In this document: in pieces, positions 8,941 through 17,464 of the stretch
Layout of the letters: each line of letters begins with the position of its first letter
How positions within the stretch are numbered: the first letter of the stretch is position 1
DNA from: JAICMB01 sp035295125
GTDB lineage: Bacteria; Acidobacteriota; Terriglobia; Bryobacterales; Bryobacteraceae
Assembly: GCA_035295125.1 (NCBI GenBank)
Contig: DATGJP010000064.1
Coordinates: 62,001 to 126,000 of the forward strand
Direction of reading: 5' to 3'
DNA length: 64,000 nt
Translations under genes and position numbers: made by a program
The notes under the pieces: generated by a model
The model's database searches: none
What the model was told of the DNA's origin: nothing
What the model saw: the letters and a program-made list of their open reading frames with translations, nothing else

Positions 8941-10003
8941 AGTAACCGAGCCGGAAAAAGGCTTTGAGCGGTGGAAGCCCGCGTGGCTGATTCAGCTTCA
9001 CGCTGACATGCCGATATTTCCCGTCACGGTCCTGGTTCTTGGGGGAGTAGTACAGCACGTATTGGTTCCGCAGCTCTATTCCAATTTTAGCGGCGATATC
9101 GGGTAGCTCGCCGAGGTTTTCTACAGCAAAGCTGCGGCCTCCGGTCTGCTCGGCCAATTCGCTGAGCAGTCCGGGTCCCGCCATTTCCTCGGGCGTCCTT
9201 CCACGGGACGCGACCGGCTCGAAAATGCCGATGGCATACACCTGGACGTCCGCTTCGCGCACAGCGTTCTTAATCTCGCTTTCGGTATAACGGCTGCTGT
9301 TGTCGCCGCCGTCGGAGATGATCAGAACGGCCTTGCGGGGGTTGTGCGCCTTCTTCATTTGATTCATCGACATATAAACGCCGTCGAGCAGCGCTGTCCG
9401 CCCCTTCGATTGTGTGAACGTGAGCTGGCTGCGGACCTGTTCGGTGTCCGTCGTGAAGGGAACCACGAGCTGCGGACGATCGTTGAATTCGATGAGACAG
9501 AACTCGTCTTCCGGGTTAGCCGTCTTCATGAACTGCGTCACCGCCTCGCGCGATTTCTGCAGCTTCGGTCCCATGCTTCCGCTGGTATCGAAAACGGTAC
9601 AAACGGAGAGCGGGGCGTCCTCGCTCGAGAACTGCGCGATCGCCTGCTCGACCTTGTCTTCGTATACGCGGAAGTGCTCTTTCTCAAGTCCGGTGACAAA
9701 GCGATTGAGCGGATCGGTCACCGTGACGTTCACTTGAACGAGAGTGCTATCGATGCGGATGTTACCCTGCCGCCGTTCGAGAATCGAGTTCTTTTCGACC
9801 TCTTTATTAGCGGGCGGTTTGATCCGGGGTTCGATTGCTACCTTGGTGTTGCTGTTCTGCGTGTCGTCGGAAAAACCCGTGACGGGCAGCAGAAACAGCA
9901 GGGGAAGTAATCCCACTAGTAGACGAGATGAAAATCTGGGGAAGATCACGCAAGACGCAGTCCCGCGCTTGGTTTTGGGCCAGTGAAGATGAAACGCCAC
10001 CAT
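8924..10003 (-). CDS. secreted VWFA-domain protein, acidobacterial type (copy 4, first gene of the operon)
   Basis: A 359-residue protein, the most divergent of the four VWA copies and the first in the transcript. Its ATG at 10003 has a good ribosome-binding site (AGAGGT five bases upstream). A long N-terminus leads into a hydrophobic segment at about 28-44, which may be an uncleaved anchor or a long signal peptide. The MIDAS motif is DTSGS at 139-143, with DGGDN later. The C-terminus FFRLGYYAPSQ is a variant of the RxGYY block. Its VWA helix surroundings (EFCLIEFNDRPQLVVPF) differ clearly from copies 1-3, which suggests an older duplication and possibly a different ligand. Confidence 0.85.
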   Translation of the reverse strand: MVAFHLHWPKTKRGTASCVIFPRFSSRLLVGLLPLLFLLPVTGFSDDTQNSNTKVAIEPRIKPPANKEVEKNSILERRQGNIRIDSTLVQVNVTVTDPLNRFVTGLEKEHFRVYEDKVEQAIAQFSSEDAPLSVCTVFDTSGSMGPKLQKSREAVTQFMKTANPEDEFCLIEFNDRPQLVVPFTTDTEQVRSQLTFTQSKGRTALLDGVYMSMNQMKKAHNPRKAVLIISDGGDNSSRYTESEIKNAVREADVQVYAIGIFEPVASRGRTPEEMAGPGLLSELAEQTGGRSFAVENLGELPDIAAKIGIELRNQYVLYYSPKNQDRDGKYRHVSVKLNQPRGLPPLKAFFRLGYYAPSQ

Positions 10004-10144
10004 CTTGACCTCTTTTTGATTGCGACCGTTTACAGTATAACGCGGCCTACGATTACTCGCCGGACCTTGTTTGCTGGGCAGCTCATTGCATTCCTTAGAC
10101 GCGACTTTGAGTAATACGATTGCCTCCTGGAGCCGCAGGAAATT

Positions 10145-11305
10145 TCAGTTAACCGCAGGGCTCCTGGTGTTAGAAGGCAAAGAAAGTTGACCTAGGGCTT
10201 GATCCAGGGCCTCCACGAAGAAGTACTCGCCCCACATCACGGATTCGTCGACGCCCAGTTCCTTGTGGACGTGGTAGACCCCGCCTTTGAGGATGCCCTC
10301 CCATTTCTTGTCTTTTAGGGCCAGGTGCTTTTCGCAGAGGGTCCGGAGGATACGTACCGCGGTGGACCAATAGAGATGACCCTTAACGTTATCCTGGATC
10401 AGCCGGCAGAGCCGAAGTAACCCGGAGGCGGCAATCGCGGCGGCCGAGGTGTCGAGCAGTTTGCGGCTCTCCTTCGGTGCGGCGAAATCCCACGGTGGCA
10501 CGCCGTCGGCGTTGGCATGAGTGATGTAGTAGTCGGCACAGGCCTCGGCCGTTTCAAGAAAACGAGGGTCGCGGCTGTATTCGTATACGTTTGAAAACCC
10601 GTAAAGAGCCCAGGTCAGGCCGCGGGACCAGCAGGAATCGCCCCGAAAGCCCTGGTGGGTGGTCTGACGCACAAATTCGCCGCTTTCCAGGTCGAAGAGG
10701 CCTTCGTGGGCTGTGGAGCCGTCTCCGCGGACCAGTGTACGGCGCGTCGTCAGCGAGTGACGAAGAGCGATGTCCCGCAAGCGGCGGTCGCCGGTTTCCC
10801 GCGCGGCGTAAAGTATGATGCCGACGTTCATCATGATGTCGATGAACAGGGAGTTTTCGGCCACAAATGACCGCAGGTACTGGCCATTCTCCTGGAAGCG
10901 CAGCGCCATGGTCCTGCCGGCTTCGAGGATCACGTCCTTCAGCTTCGTGTCATGCGTGAGCTGGTACCAACGGTAGTACGTGGACATGAAAATGAAGCCG
11001 AGGTCGTGGGTCTCATGATCGACCTTGCGAGGCTCCAGCGGGACTGAATAGCGGATCGCCTGTTCCAGCCAGTACTTCGCATCACCGTCACCGTTAGCGC
11101 GGCGCTCGAAGATCCACATCATGCCGGGAAGGAACCCGTCGCACCATTGAGTCCAGACAGGCCTGTCGTGTTTCCAGCGCCCATTGTCGGTGTACATGGG
11201 GTAGAAATCGGGATATTGCTCGATCAGTCGGCGCACTTGTTTTTGCGCGAAACGGAAGGCTCCGTCCAGCAGTTCGCGGTCGGAGTCCAGGACAAATTGG
11301 ATCAT
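10145..11305 (-). CDS. glycoside hydrolase family 88 (unsaturated glucuronyl/galacturonyl hydrolase)
   Basis: About 386 residues from an ATG at 11305, preceded at short distance by TAGG; the frame is open further upstream through a hairpin-rich non-coding stretch, so I did not use the longer start. The protein has the all-helical (alpha/alpha)6 pattern of GH88: THDLGFIF with the catalytic Asp at residue 101, and RGDSCWSRGLTWALYGF around 213-229, a hallmark of the family. These enzymes remove the unsaturated uronic acid that polysaccharide lyases leave at the non-reducing end, by a hydration mechanism. No signal peptide is visible, so it would act in the cytoplasm on imported oligosaccharides. 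Together with the pectinesterase and GH28 genes 6 kb away it suggests use of pectin or related acidic polysaccharide. Confidence 0.88.
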   Translation of the reverse strand: MIQFVLDSDRELLDGAFRFAQKQVRRLIEQYPDFYPMYTDNGRWKHDRPVWTQWCDGFLPGMMWIFERRANGDGDAKYWLEQAIRYSVPLEPRKVDHETHDLGFIFMSTYYRWYQLTHDTKLKDVILEAGRTMALRFQENGQYLRSFVAENSLFIDIMMNVGIILYAARETGDRRLRDIALRHSLTTRRTLVRGDGSTAHEGLFDLESGEFVRQTTHQGFRGDSCWSRGLTWALYGFSNVYEYSRDPRFLETAEACADYYITHANADGVPPWDFAAPKESRKLLDTSAAAIAASGLLRLCRLIQDNVKGHLYWSTAVRILRTLCEKHLALKDKKWEGILKGGVYHVHKELGVDESVMWGEYFFVEALDQALGQLSLPSNTRSPAVN

Positions 11306-11330
11306 TGAACCTATTCGGATTCTACCTCGG

Positions 11331-11560
11331 TGGACGGAAGTCGTGCCTTGGTGAACCCCGGCAGGCTTCCGTCCACGAGTGAACGGACGTAACGCAGCCT
11401 TCAGGCTGCCCCTATGCGTTTCGCTATCCGGGTTGCCCGAGAACCCCTCTTCAGCCCTACTCCCGGACCGCGTCGCACTCCCATTAGGCGGTTTAACCTG
11501 GCACGGCACCGAACCTCGAGATGCCTAATGGTCTCCAAAGGCCGGCTGAAGGCCGCTCCA
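11331..11560. repeat. cluster of intergenic inverted repeats (REP-like) in the 306-bp gap upstream of the GH88 gene
   Basis: At least three perfect inverted repeats sit in one gap: TGGACGGAAG at 11331-11340 with its complement at 11366-11375; GCAGCCT at 11394-11400 with its complement at 11403-11409 (2-base loop); and CCATTAGGC at 11481-11489 with its complement at 11523-11531. A GGCC-rich pair (GGCCGGCTGAAGGCC) follows near 11540-11555. No coding sequence is evident in 11306-11611. The pattern is typical of mosaic palindromic intergenic repeats; one of them could also act as a transcription terminator for the BNR gene, which ends at 11612, although no T-run is seen. Confidence 0.65.
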
Positions 11561-11611
11561 CCCTTCCACATCTTCAAAGCTTCGCAAGACGCAAGTAATC
11601 AGAGGCTGCCG

Positions 11612-14600
11612 TTACGACAGCGGCGGAAGGTTGGCGCTCTTCAGTTGTGTGTTCAGGGCCGAAAGGTCGGCGCCTTTGATGCCTTGCCAGCGCTGCATCA
11701 ACTTCGCCAAGGCGGCGCGGCGTTCGGTGACCGCCGCGACCGATTGGGTTGTTGGGGCAACGTCGGCTCCTTCCATCGAACGCATGAGCAGACCAAGCCC
11801 GCCGCTCACGCTGGTAAGCGTATCAGGGCCGGGCGCTGCTCCCCGCCCTCCACCACCTCCGCGACCGAATCCTCCTCCACCTTCGATGGCGGCGAGTTTC
11901 TGGTCGAATGTCGCAATAGCATCCGCGACAGTGCCCTGGCCGGCGCGTCCCTTCAAGTCGCGAAGCTTGTCGCGAAGCGAGCGGATTTCAGCCAGCGTTT
12001 TCTCCGTCGCGACCATATCGTCGTAGCACTGCTTGGAGAGGGTGAACTGCTGCGTGAGGGCTGGAGTCGAGGCGTGAACCCGCGGGTCCATCTTAACGGT
12101 GAGGGGCTGATTGTAGCTTTGGCCGTTCGCAGTGAGTTTGACCGTATACCGCCCTGGCATCACCCAGGGGGAACTTGGCGCCGGTGGCGTATCTTCGAAG
12201 ACTGCCTGCATCGGATAATTGGGGCGCGCATCCGGCAAGGGTGAATAGTGCATGTCCCAGAGGAAGCGATGCGCCCCGGAGGTCCCGGGCAGAGAACGTG
12301 GCGGCCTCACCCAGTATTTTGGAATCGCGAGCATGGGGTCGATCGGTTGGACGGGGTCGTCGCTCGAGTAGCGTCGTACGAGTTTGCCCGCGCCATCGAG
12401 AATCTCGAGGCTGACTGAGCCGGATGTGGAAGCTCCCAGGTAGTAATCGATGACCGCGCCGTCGGGAGGGTTTTCGGCCGCCGGCTCATCGGGCGGTAGG
12501 GGAGTGTCAGTGTTCATGTCCCAGCGAATTCGGATTGCGGTCTGGGGTTTGAAGAGAACCGCGGCGGCTTTTGTGGTTTCTGGCGTGAACTGACGCAGCC
12601 GGCTGATGTCGTCGAGAATCCAGAAACCACGGCCATGCGTTGCGGCGACCAGGTCGTCGTCCTTGACGATCAGGTCGCGGATCGAAGTCGCGGGCATGTT
12701 GAGACGCAGCGACTGCCAGTGGTCGCCATCGTCGAAGGAGACGTAGACTTCGCGCTCGGTTCCGGCAAAGAGCAATCCTTTGCGTTTGGGGTCCTCGCGG
12801 ATGGCGTCGACGGGCGCTCCCAGCGGAATGCCGGAGACGATCTCGGTCCAGGTCTTGCCGCCGTCGTGCGTCCGGTAGAGATGCGGATTCATATCATCAA
12901 GCCGAAGCGTGTTGATGGCGGCATAGGCAGTGCCGGCGTCGAAATGCCCGGCGTCAAGGATGGAGACCTTGGCAAATGGGACGAGATGGGGAGGCGTGAC
13001 GTCCGTCCAGTGCTGGCCGCCGTCGGCTGTTACCTGGATCAGACCATCGTCGGTGCCGGCCCAGATGCGGTTGATATCGAGGGGGGAGGGCGCAATGGCG
13101 TAGATAACGCCGCGCTGCGAAGGTTGAGCGGTTTGGGACTCACGATATTTTCCGACATTGGCGGGAATCTCCCAGGTCTTGCGCGTGAGGTCGGGGCTGA
13201 TCTGTTGCCAGCTACGGCCGCCGTCGCGAGTCTTCCAGAGAGTATTCGCCGCGAAATAAAGAACGTGCGGGTCGACCGGCGAGAATAGCAGGGGCGCTGT
13301 GCGCAAGGCGCGCAGATCGGCGGTACGGATCGGCTTTGGGGACACGTTTTCGACCTGTCCCGTGCGCCGATCGTAGCGCGTCACCTTGCCGCCATAGACG
13401 ATGTCGGGGTCGAGCGGGTCGGGAGCGACATAGCCGTATTCTTCAACGCCTACGGGGTGCCAATCGCGGAACGTAATTTCGCCGTTGCTCCCTCGGGTTG
13501 CAACGCAGGCCGAACCGCTTTCCTGTTGGCCGCTGCACAGGCGATAAGGAAAGGCGTTGTCGGCCGCGACATGATACATCTGTGCGGTCGACTGGTTGTA
13601 CCAGGAGCTCCACGATTCCCCGCCGTTTACGGTGATGATGGCTCCCTGGTCGCTGACGATGAGAATGATCTGGGGAAAATTCGGGTTGATCCAGATGCTC
13701 TGATAGTCGTCGCCGCCTGGCGCTCCTCGAATTCCGGTCCAGGTCTTGCCGCCGTCCGTGGATCTCCAGGTCACCGTGCTGGCGACATACACAATGTCGG
13801 GGTTGCTCGGGTCGACGGCAGGCACGGAAAGATCGCCGCCCCCAATGCGTTGGGCGGGACGGGGGTCGGTTGTAGCGCGAGTCCAGGTTGCGCCCGCGTC
13901 ATCCGACCGGTAGATGGCGGTGGCCTGACCCATCGCGACAGAGGCGTAGATGCGGTTTGGTTCTTTCGGTGCGATTGCCAGGTTGGCCTGCGTCACTCCC
14001 GATTCGGGAAGGCCGTTGGTGAGCTTGTTCCAGGTGGTGCCGCCGTCGGTGGACTTGAAGATGCCGCCATTGGTGCCGGTCCAGGCCCCGTTTTCCCATG
14101 GCCCTTGCCGGGCTTCCCAGAGAGCGGCATAAACGGTGTTGGGATTTGACGGATCGATGGCTACATCGCAGCCGCCGGTGTTCTCGTCTTTAAAGAGAAC
14201 CTTCTCGAAGGACTGACCGCCGTTCGTGGAACGATAGATCCCACGCTCAGGATTTGGGCCGTAAGGATGTCCGAGAACCGCCACGAAGATGCGGTCGGGG
14301 TTGTGGGAGTCCACGGCAATTCTCGGAATCTGCTGGCCATCGCGGAGACCGAGGTGGGTCCAGGTTGCGCCGGCGTCAGTGGATTTGTAGATGCCATCGC
14401 CGACTGAGAGGTCGGGGCGCTGCAGTCCTTCGCCGCTGCCGACGTAGATGATATTTGGCTTGGAGGGTGCAACGGCTACCGCGCCGACGGAGCCAGTTGG
14501 CTGGGAGTCGAAAATTGGTTTCCAGGTGCGGCCGAAATCGGTGGTTTTCCAGACGCCTCCGTTCACGACGCCGATGTAAAAGACGTTGGGTTGAGTGGCG

Positions 14601-14740
14601 ACGCCTGCCGCCGAACGCGTGCGGCCACCTCGAAGCGGCCCGACGTTCCTCCAGTGCATTTCGGCGAACATCTGTTCGTCATAGGTTTGGGCAAATACAG
14701 CGCTCGAAACGATCGCGAGGATAAAAGCGCTACGGATCAA
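11612..14740 (-). CDS. secreted BNR/Asp-box repeat protein (sortilin/VPS10-like beta-propeller)
   Basis: About 1042 residues. The start is a TTG at 14740: a perfect GGAGGT lies six bases upstream, and the reading gives a compact signal peptide (IRSAFILAIVSSAVFAQ). An upstream start at 14791 would add 17 poorly fitting residues. Residues 30-700 contain about ten Asp-box motifs of the type S-x-D-x-G-x-T-W (STDAGATW, STNGGQSF, STDGGTTW, SDDAGATW, STDGGKTW, TRDGGRSW, TADGGQHW, THDGGKTW and others), as in sortilin-type and sialidase beta-propellers. The C-terminal 300 residues hold a beta-sandwich region and, at about 910-1000, a helical region with a glycine-rich loop. Acidobacteria carry many such proteins annotated as glycosyl hydrolases; no catalytic residues of a known hydrolase family can be pointed to here, so I call only the propeller. 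Confidence 0.8.
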   Translation of the reverse strand: MIRSAFILAIVSSAVFAQTYDEQMFAEMHWRNVGPLRGGRTRSAAGVATQPNVFYIGVVNGGVWKTTDFGRTWKPIFDSQPTGSVGAVAVAPSKPNIIYVGSGEGLQRPDLSVGDGIYKSTDAGATWTHLGLRDGQQIPRIAVDSHNPDRIFVAVLGHPYGPNPERGIYRSTNGGQSFEKVLFKDENTGGCDVAIDPSNPNTVYAALWEARQGPWENGAWTGTNGGIFKSTDGGTTWNKLTNGLPESGVTQANLAIAPKEPNRIYASVAMGQATAIYRSDDAGATWTRATTDPRPAQRIGGGDLSVPAVDPSNPDIVYVASTVTWRSTDGGKTWTGIRGAPGGDDYQSIWINPNFPQIILIVSDQGAIITVNGGESWSSWYNQSTAQMYHVAADNAFPYRLCSGQQESGSACVATRGSNGEITFRDWHPVGVEEYGYVAPDPLDPDIVYGGKVTRYDRRTGQVENVSPKPIRTADLRALRTAPLLFSPVDPHVLYFAANTLWKTRDGGRSWQQISPDLTRKTWEIPANVGKYRESQTAQPSQRGVIYAIAPSPLDINRIWAGTDDGLIQVTADGGQHWTDVTPPHLVPFAKVSILDAGHFDAGTAYAAINTLRLDDMNPHLYRTHDGGKTWTEIVSGIPLGAPVDAIREDPKRKGLLFAGTEREVYVSFDDGDHWQSLRLNMPATSIRDLIVKDDDLVAATHGRGFWILDDISRLRQFTPETTKAAAVLFKPQTAIRIRWDMNTDTPLPPDEPAAENPPDGAVIDYYLGASTSGSVSLEILDGAGKLVRRYSSDDPVQPIDPMLAIPKYWVRPPRSLPGTSGAHRFLWDMHYSPLPDARPNYPMQAVFEDTPPAPSSPWVMPGRYTVKLTANGQSYNQPLTVKMDPRVHASTPALTQQFTLSKQCYDDMVATEKTLAEIRSLRDKLRDLKGRAGQGTVADAIATFDQKLAAIEGGGGFGRGGGGGRGAAPGPDTLTSVSGGLGLLMRSMEGADVAPTTQSVAAVTERRAALAKLMQRWQGIKGADLSALNTQLKSANLPPLS

Positions 14741-14887
14741 TGTGTAACCTCCAAGGCGGCAGTATATCTGATCATGGCTCAAAACCACCACACGCGGTGG
14801 AGTTCAGCCATTTCCAGGCGTGCGCTCCGAGCATTTTCAATAGCTTGATTGCGGAACTTGGTTTGCCTAATGGGGGCGGGGAAGTTT

Positions 14888-15334
14888 ATGCGCAAACTGA
14901 TTGTTCTGTCACTTTGGTTGGCGTTAGCCACGGCCTGTTTTGCCCAGCGAGGTGGAACACGTGCCGGCGGGTTCGCCGGCCATGCCCTCAGCAGCGGCGT
15001 TTCCCGGGGTATGGGGGGTGGTGTTTCCCGTGGTTTCTCGGGTGGCTTCCGTGGCTTTGGCGGATACGGCTACGGCCGGGGCTTCTACGGTCGTGGCTAT
15101 GGATATGGTGGCTTCTATGGGGGCTTCGGGTTCTATAATCCCTGGTATTACGGTTATTACGGCCCGGGGTATGTTGATCCCTACTACGGCTACTACGGAG
15201 CGTACCCGTATTATTACGCGCCGCCGGTGGTTTACGGTGGATCGGCGTTTGGGTTCGGTTTCCGAGGATTCTACGGAGGCGGTCGAGGATTTTACGGAGG
15301 AGGCCGAGGGTTTTATCGCGGCGGGCGGCGCTGA
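14888..15334 (+). CDS. secreted glycine/tyrosine-rich protein
   Basis: About 148 residues from an ATG at 14888, chosen because it begins a clean signal peptide (MRKLIVLSLWLALATACFAQ) and has GGGGAAG a few bases upstream; an earlier start at 14849 would add 13 residues without sense. The mature protein is almost entirely Gly, Tyr, Phe, Arg and Pro. It has GGFRGF/GYGRGF/GRGYGYGG repeats, a Tyr-rich centre (YYGYYGPGYVDPYYGYYG) and a C-terminal run of three FYGGGRG-like units. Such composition suggests a disordered or self-associating extracellular or cell-wall protein; no family function is known. It stands alone, divergent from the BNR gene upstream. Confidence 0.7.
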   Translation: MRKLIVLSLWLALATACFAQRGGTRAGGFAGHALSSGVSRGMGGGVSRGFSGGFRGFGGYGYGRGFYGRGYGYGGFYGGFGFYNPWYYGYYGPGYVDPYYGYYGAYPYYYAPPVVYGGSAFGFGFRGFYGGGRGFYGGGRGFYRGGRR

Positions 15335-15353
15335 TGCGCCAGCCAACCCGCCG

Positions 15354-15475
15354 CTAGTGTCGGTGGGCCAGTATTGCCTTTAGACGGCTCCAGGCTTCCT
15401 TGCGCGCCTTGGCGTTTGCGTCGGCTGCATTGGGGCTTGGCCGGCATACACGAAGCCGTGTCCTGCGCCTTCGAT
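15354..15475 (-). pseudogene. fragment of a dienelactone hydrolase-like gene (C-terminal end, frameshifted)
   Basis: On the minus strand, codons from 15475 read IEGAGHGFVYAGQAPMQP, which resembles the region around the catalytic histidine of dienelactone hydrolase family proteins. After a one-base frame change near 15415, the next codons read NAKARKEAWSRLKAIL and reach a TAG at 15356-15354, as in the last helix of the same family. The two halves fit one ancestral gene interrupted by a frameshift. Upstream of 15475 no further homology is visible and another gene (plus strand) occupies the DNA. The short length makes the family assignment moderate. Confidence 0.55.
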
Positions 15476-15593
15476 GCGCGCGCGCCTTCATGTTGGCAAT
15501 CGCTTAGAACACAAACGCCGCTGCAAGGCCGGGACGGAGGGGCCAGTTTGCCGATGGTGGAGAGGTGCTTCAGGACAATTTCGACTGGTACGG

Positions 15594-16400
15594 TTGTGCG
15601 TGATTCCACTGGCTTTCTGTATAGTAGGCGATGCCATGGCCCAATCGGCACCTCGCATGATCATTTCTGATGCACCTCACCCACTCATTCGAATCGAACG
15701 ATTCAATCCTGAGCTGCACAAGAAGTACGCATTGTGGGCTCGGCCGGGAAGCAGCGGGGAGAGAGCAGCAGTAGTTTTATCAAACGACTCCGATCAGCCG
15801 ATTCTAGCGATATCATCGCACTGGACGACTGTGGGGCCGGACGGCCGTGAGCAAGGGCGATGGGAGCAGTGTGAAAACTTTTTGACCGACAAAGGTCCGG
15901 TCGTTGAGGCGCATTCGACGGTTCTGCTGGGGCTAAGCCTCTGTGTCGGCGAACTGCTTGCCGGGGGCGGCATGATACTGTCCGAGCCGAAGAGCCCTGT
16001 GATTGCGACTGAGGTGCGAGTGTTAGTTGGCGGCATTCTGTTCGCCAACGGCGAGCTGTTTGGAACCAATGCGTCAGACTACGCTCAGGATCTGAATGCT
16101 CGTGCTGCCGGAGCAACCAAGCTGGCGGCTGATGCTCGAAAATTACTCGCTCAAGGCACCTCTCGTCTTGAGGCGGTCACGGCCATCGATCAGGCCGCTC
16201 ACGGGATGCCAGGAAAAGAGGGTGCCTCTTACCGGATGTATCTAAGATCTCTAAGAATCTACGCCGAGCGTCAGCCGCAGGCGTTTGACAGTTATCTCAA
16301 GTCTTTGGAGCAGTACAAGCTTCCGGCCCCGATTGTCGTGAAAATATCGGGCGTGCCTGGAATGGTGAAGACATCGGACGCGGTCAAGAACAAACAGTAA
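15594..16400 (+). CDS. hypothetical secreted protein
   Basis: I do not recognise this protein. The frame is open from 15474, but the first 40 codons are rich in Arg and Cys and overlap the decayed hydrolase fragment, so I place the start at TTG 15594 (or GTG 15600), giving a signal peptide-like stretch that ends near DAMAQ. The mature part (about 250 residues) has a beta-rich N-terminal half (AAVVLSNDSDQPILAISSHW) resembling a beta-sandwich, and a helical C-terminal half from about residue 165. There are few cysteines and no recognisable catalytic motif. No strong ribosome-binding site is visible at any candidate start. A short gene follows 7 bp after the stop. Confidence 0.5.
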   Translation: MCVIPLAFCIVGDAMAQSAPRMIISDAPHPLIRIERFNPELHKKYALWARPGSSGERAAVVLSNDSDQPILAISSHWTTVGPDGREQGRWEQCENFLTDKGPVVEAHSTVLLGLSLCVGELLAGGGMILSEPKSPVIATEVRVLVGGILFANGELFGTNASDYAQDLNARAAGATKLAADARKLLAQGTSRLEAVTAIDQAAHGMPGKEGASYRMYLRSLRIYAERQPQAFDSYLKSLEQYKLPAPIVVKISGVPGMVKTSDAVKNKQ

Positions 16401-16407
16401 AGGATGG

Positions 16408-16659
16408 GTGAGTCACTGCGGCGTATACGACAATACCGTGATCAATCTCACTTGCGACGCACTTTTCTGTAATACCTGGGCTGGATCTGTATATGTGCCA
16501 CCACCATCGCCGTATAGTTCCGGATGGAACGGTCAGGTCGAGATGACGGCGTATGGAAGCTTTAAGGCTACGCAAGAGGAAATACGCATCTTCCTGGCAC
16601 AGGGCAATCCCAAAACCTTCGAGGTTGTACGGACATGGCCCCGCCGGACTTGCGAGTGA
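16408..16659 (+). CDS. possible small hypothetical protein
   Basis: An 83-codon frame beginning at GTG 16408, preceded by AGGA and only 7 bp after the stop of the preceding gene, so possibly its operon partner. It contains four cysteines (three near residues 4-21 and one near the C-terminus) and a PPPSP stretch at 31-35. No signal peptide and no known family. The evidence is placement only; it could be non-coding. Confidence 0.35.
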   Translation: MSHCGVYDNTVINLTCDALFCNTWAGSVYVPPPSPYSSGWNGQVEMTAYGSFKATQEEIRIFLAQGNPKTFEVVRTWPRRTCE

Positions 16660-16696
16660 TTGTTGGCGACGCGATGATCGTGAGCGGAGCGCCGTC

Positions 16697-17464
16697 TTAA
16701 AGCGATTGGCGCAGCCACGCTTCGAGCTGCGGCCGATATACGCGGCTCAGAGTCAGCTCGGCGCCGTCCTTGAGCAGCAGGATGTAATCGCCATGGCTTC
16801 GGGGCTGCAGCTCATGGATACGATCCGCATTCACCATGAATGACCGGTGCACGCGAATAAAGCGCCGCGGATCCAGGCGTTGTTCGAGTTGCCCGAGCGT
16901 GGCGCGATACAGCCGGCGTTTGGCTCCGGTGCGCAGGTAGACATACGGACCCGCGGCTTCGATCCAGTCGATCTCGCGGGTCTCGAGAAACGTCACGCGG
17001 CCTCCCGTCTTTAAAACGATGCGCTCAATATAAGGCGAGTTGGGCCGGCGCTCTTCGAGCAACGCCGCAAGCTGATCGCTGACGAGATTCGCCGCGCGAG
17101 ACCGGATGAGGCCGCGGGCTCGATCTAAGGCGGATTCGAAGCGTTCGTCACTGTATGGCTTCAAGAGGTAGTCGAGGGCGCGGGCCTCGAAGGCCTGGAT
17201 GGCGTAGCGATCGTACGCTGTCACAAAAATAGTCACGGGCATGCGCGCGGGGCCTATGGCGCGCAAAACGTCGAAGCCATCCTGGCCGGGCATTTGAATA
17301 TCCAGGAACATCAGGTCGGGCTTGAGCGAGCGAACGAACTGCTCGGCCTCACGGCCATCACGGGCCTCGGTTAATTCTACGTCCGGTTCTTTGCGAAGCA
17401 ACGTGAGCAGCCGTGTGCGGGCCGGGCGCTCATCGTCGACCACCAGTACGCGCAGAAAGTTCAT
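16697..17464 (-). CDS. LytTR-family response regulator
   Basis: A 255-residue response regulator starting at ATG 17464, which overlaps the stop of the sensor kinase gene (ATGA). The receiver domain (about 4-120) has the acidic pair at 10-11, the phospho-acceptor Asp at 55 in FLDIQMPG, TA near 85 and K near 105 in LKPYSDE. The C-terminal LytTR DNA-binding domain (about 150-250) shows IDWIEAAGPYVYL and RFIRVHRSFMVN, the conserved strands and the helix of the AlgR/LytR fold. It is the transcriptional output of the adjacent kinase. Target genes are not evident; AlgR/LytR members often control surface polysaccharide or autolysis genes. No alternative start is needed, although the frame is open upstream. 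Confidence 0.92.
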   Translation of the reverse strand: MNFLRVLVVDDERPARTRLLTLLRKEPDVELTEARDGREAEQFVRSLKPDLMFLDIQMPGQDGFDVLRAIGPARMPVTIFVTAYDRYAIQAFEARALDYLLKPYSDERFESALDRARGLIRSRAANLVSDQLAALLEERRPNSPYIERIVLKTGGRVTFLETREIDWIEAAGPYVYLRTGAKRRLYRATLGQLEQRLDPRRFIRVHRSFMVNADRIHELQPRSHGDYILLLKDGAELTLSRVYRPQLEAWLRQSL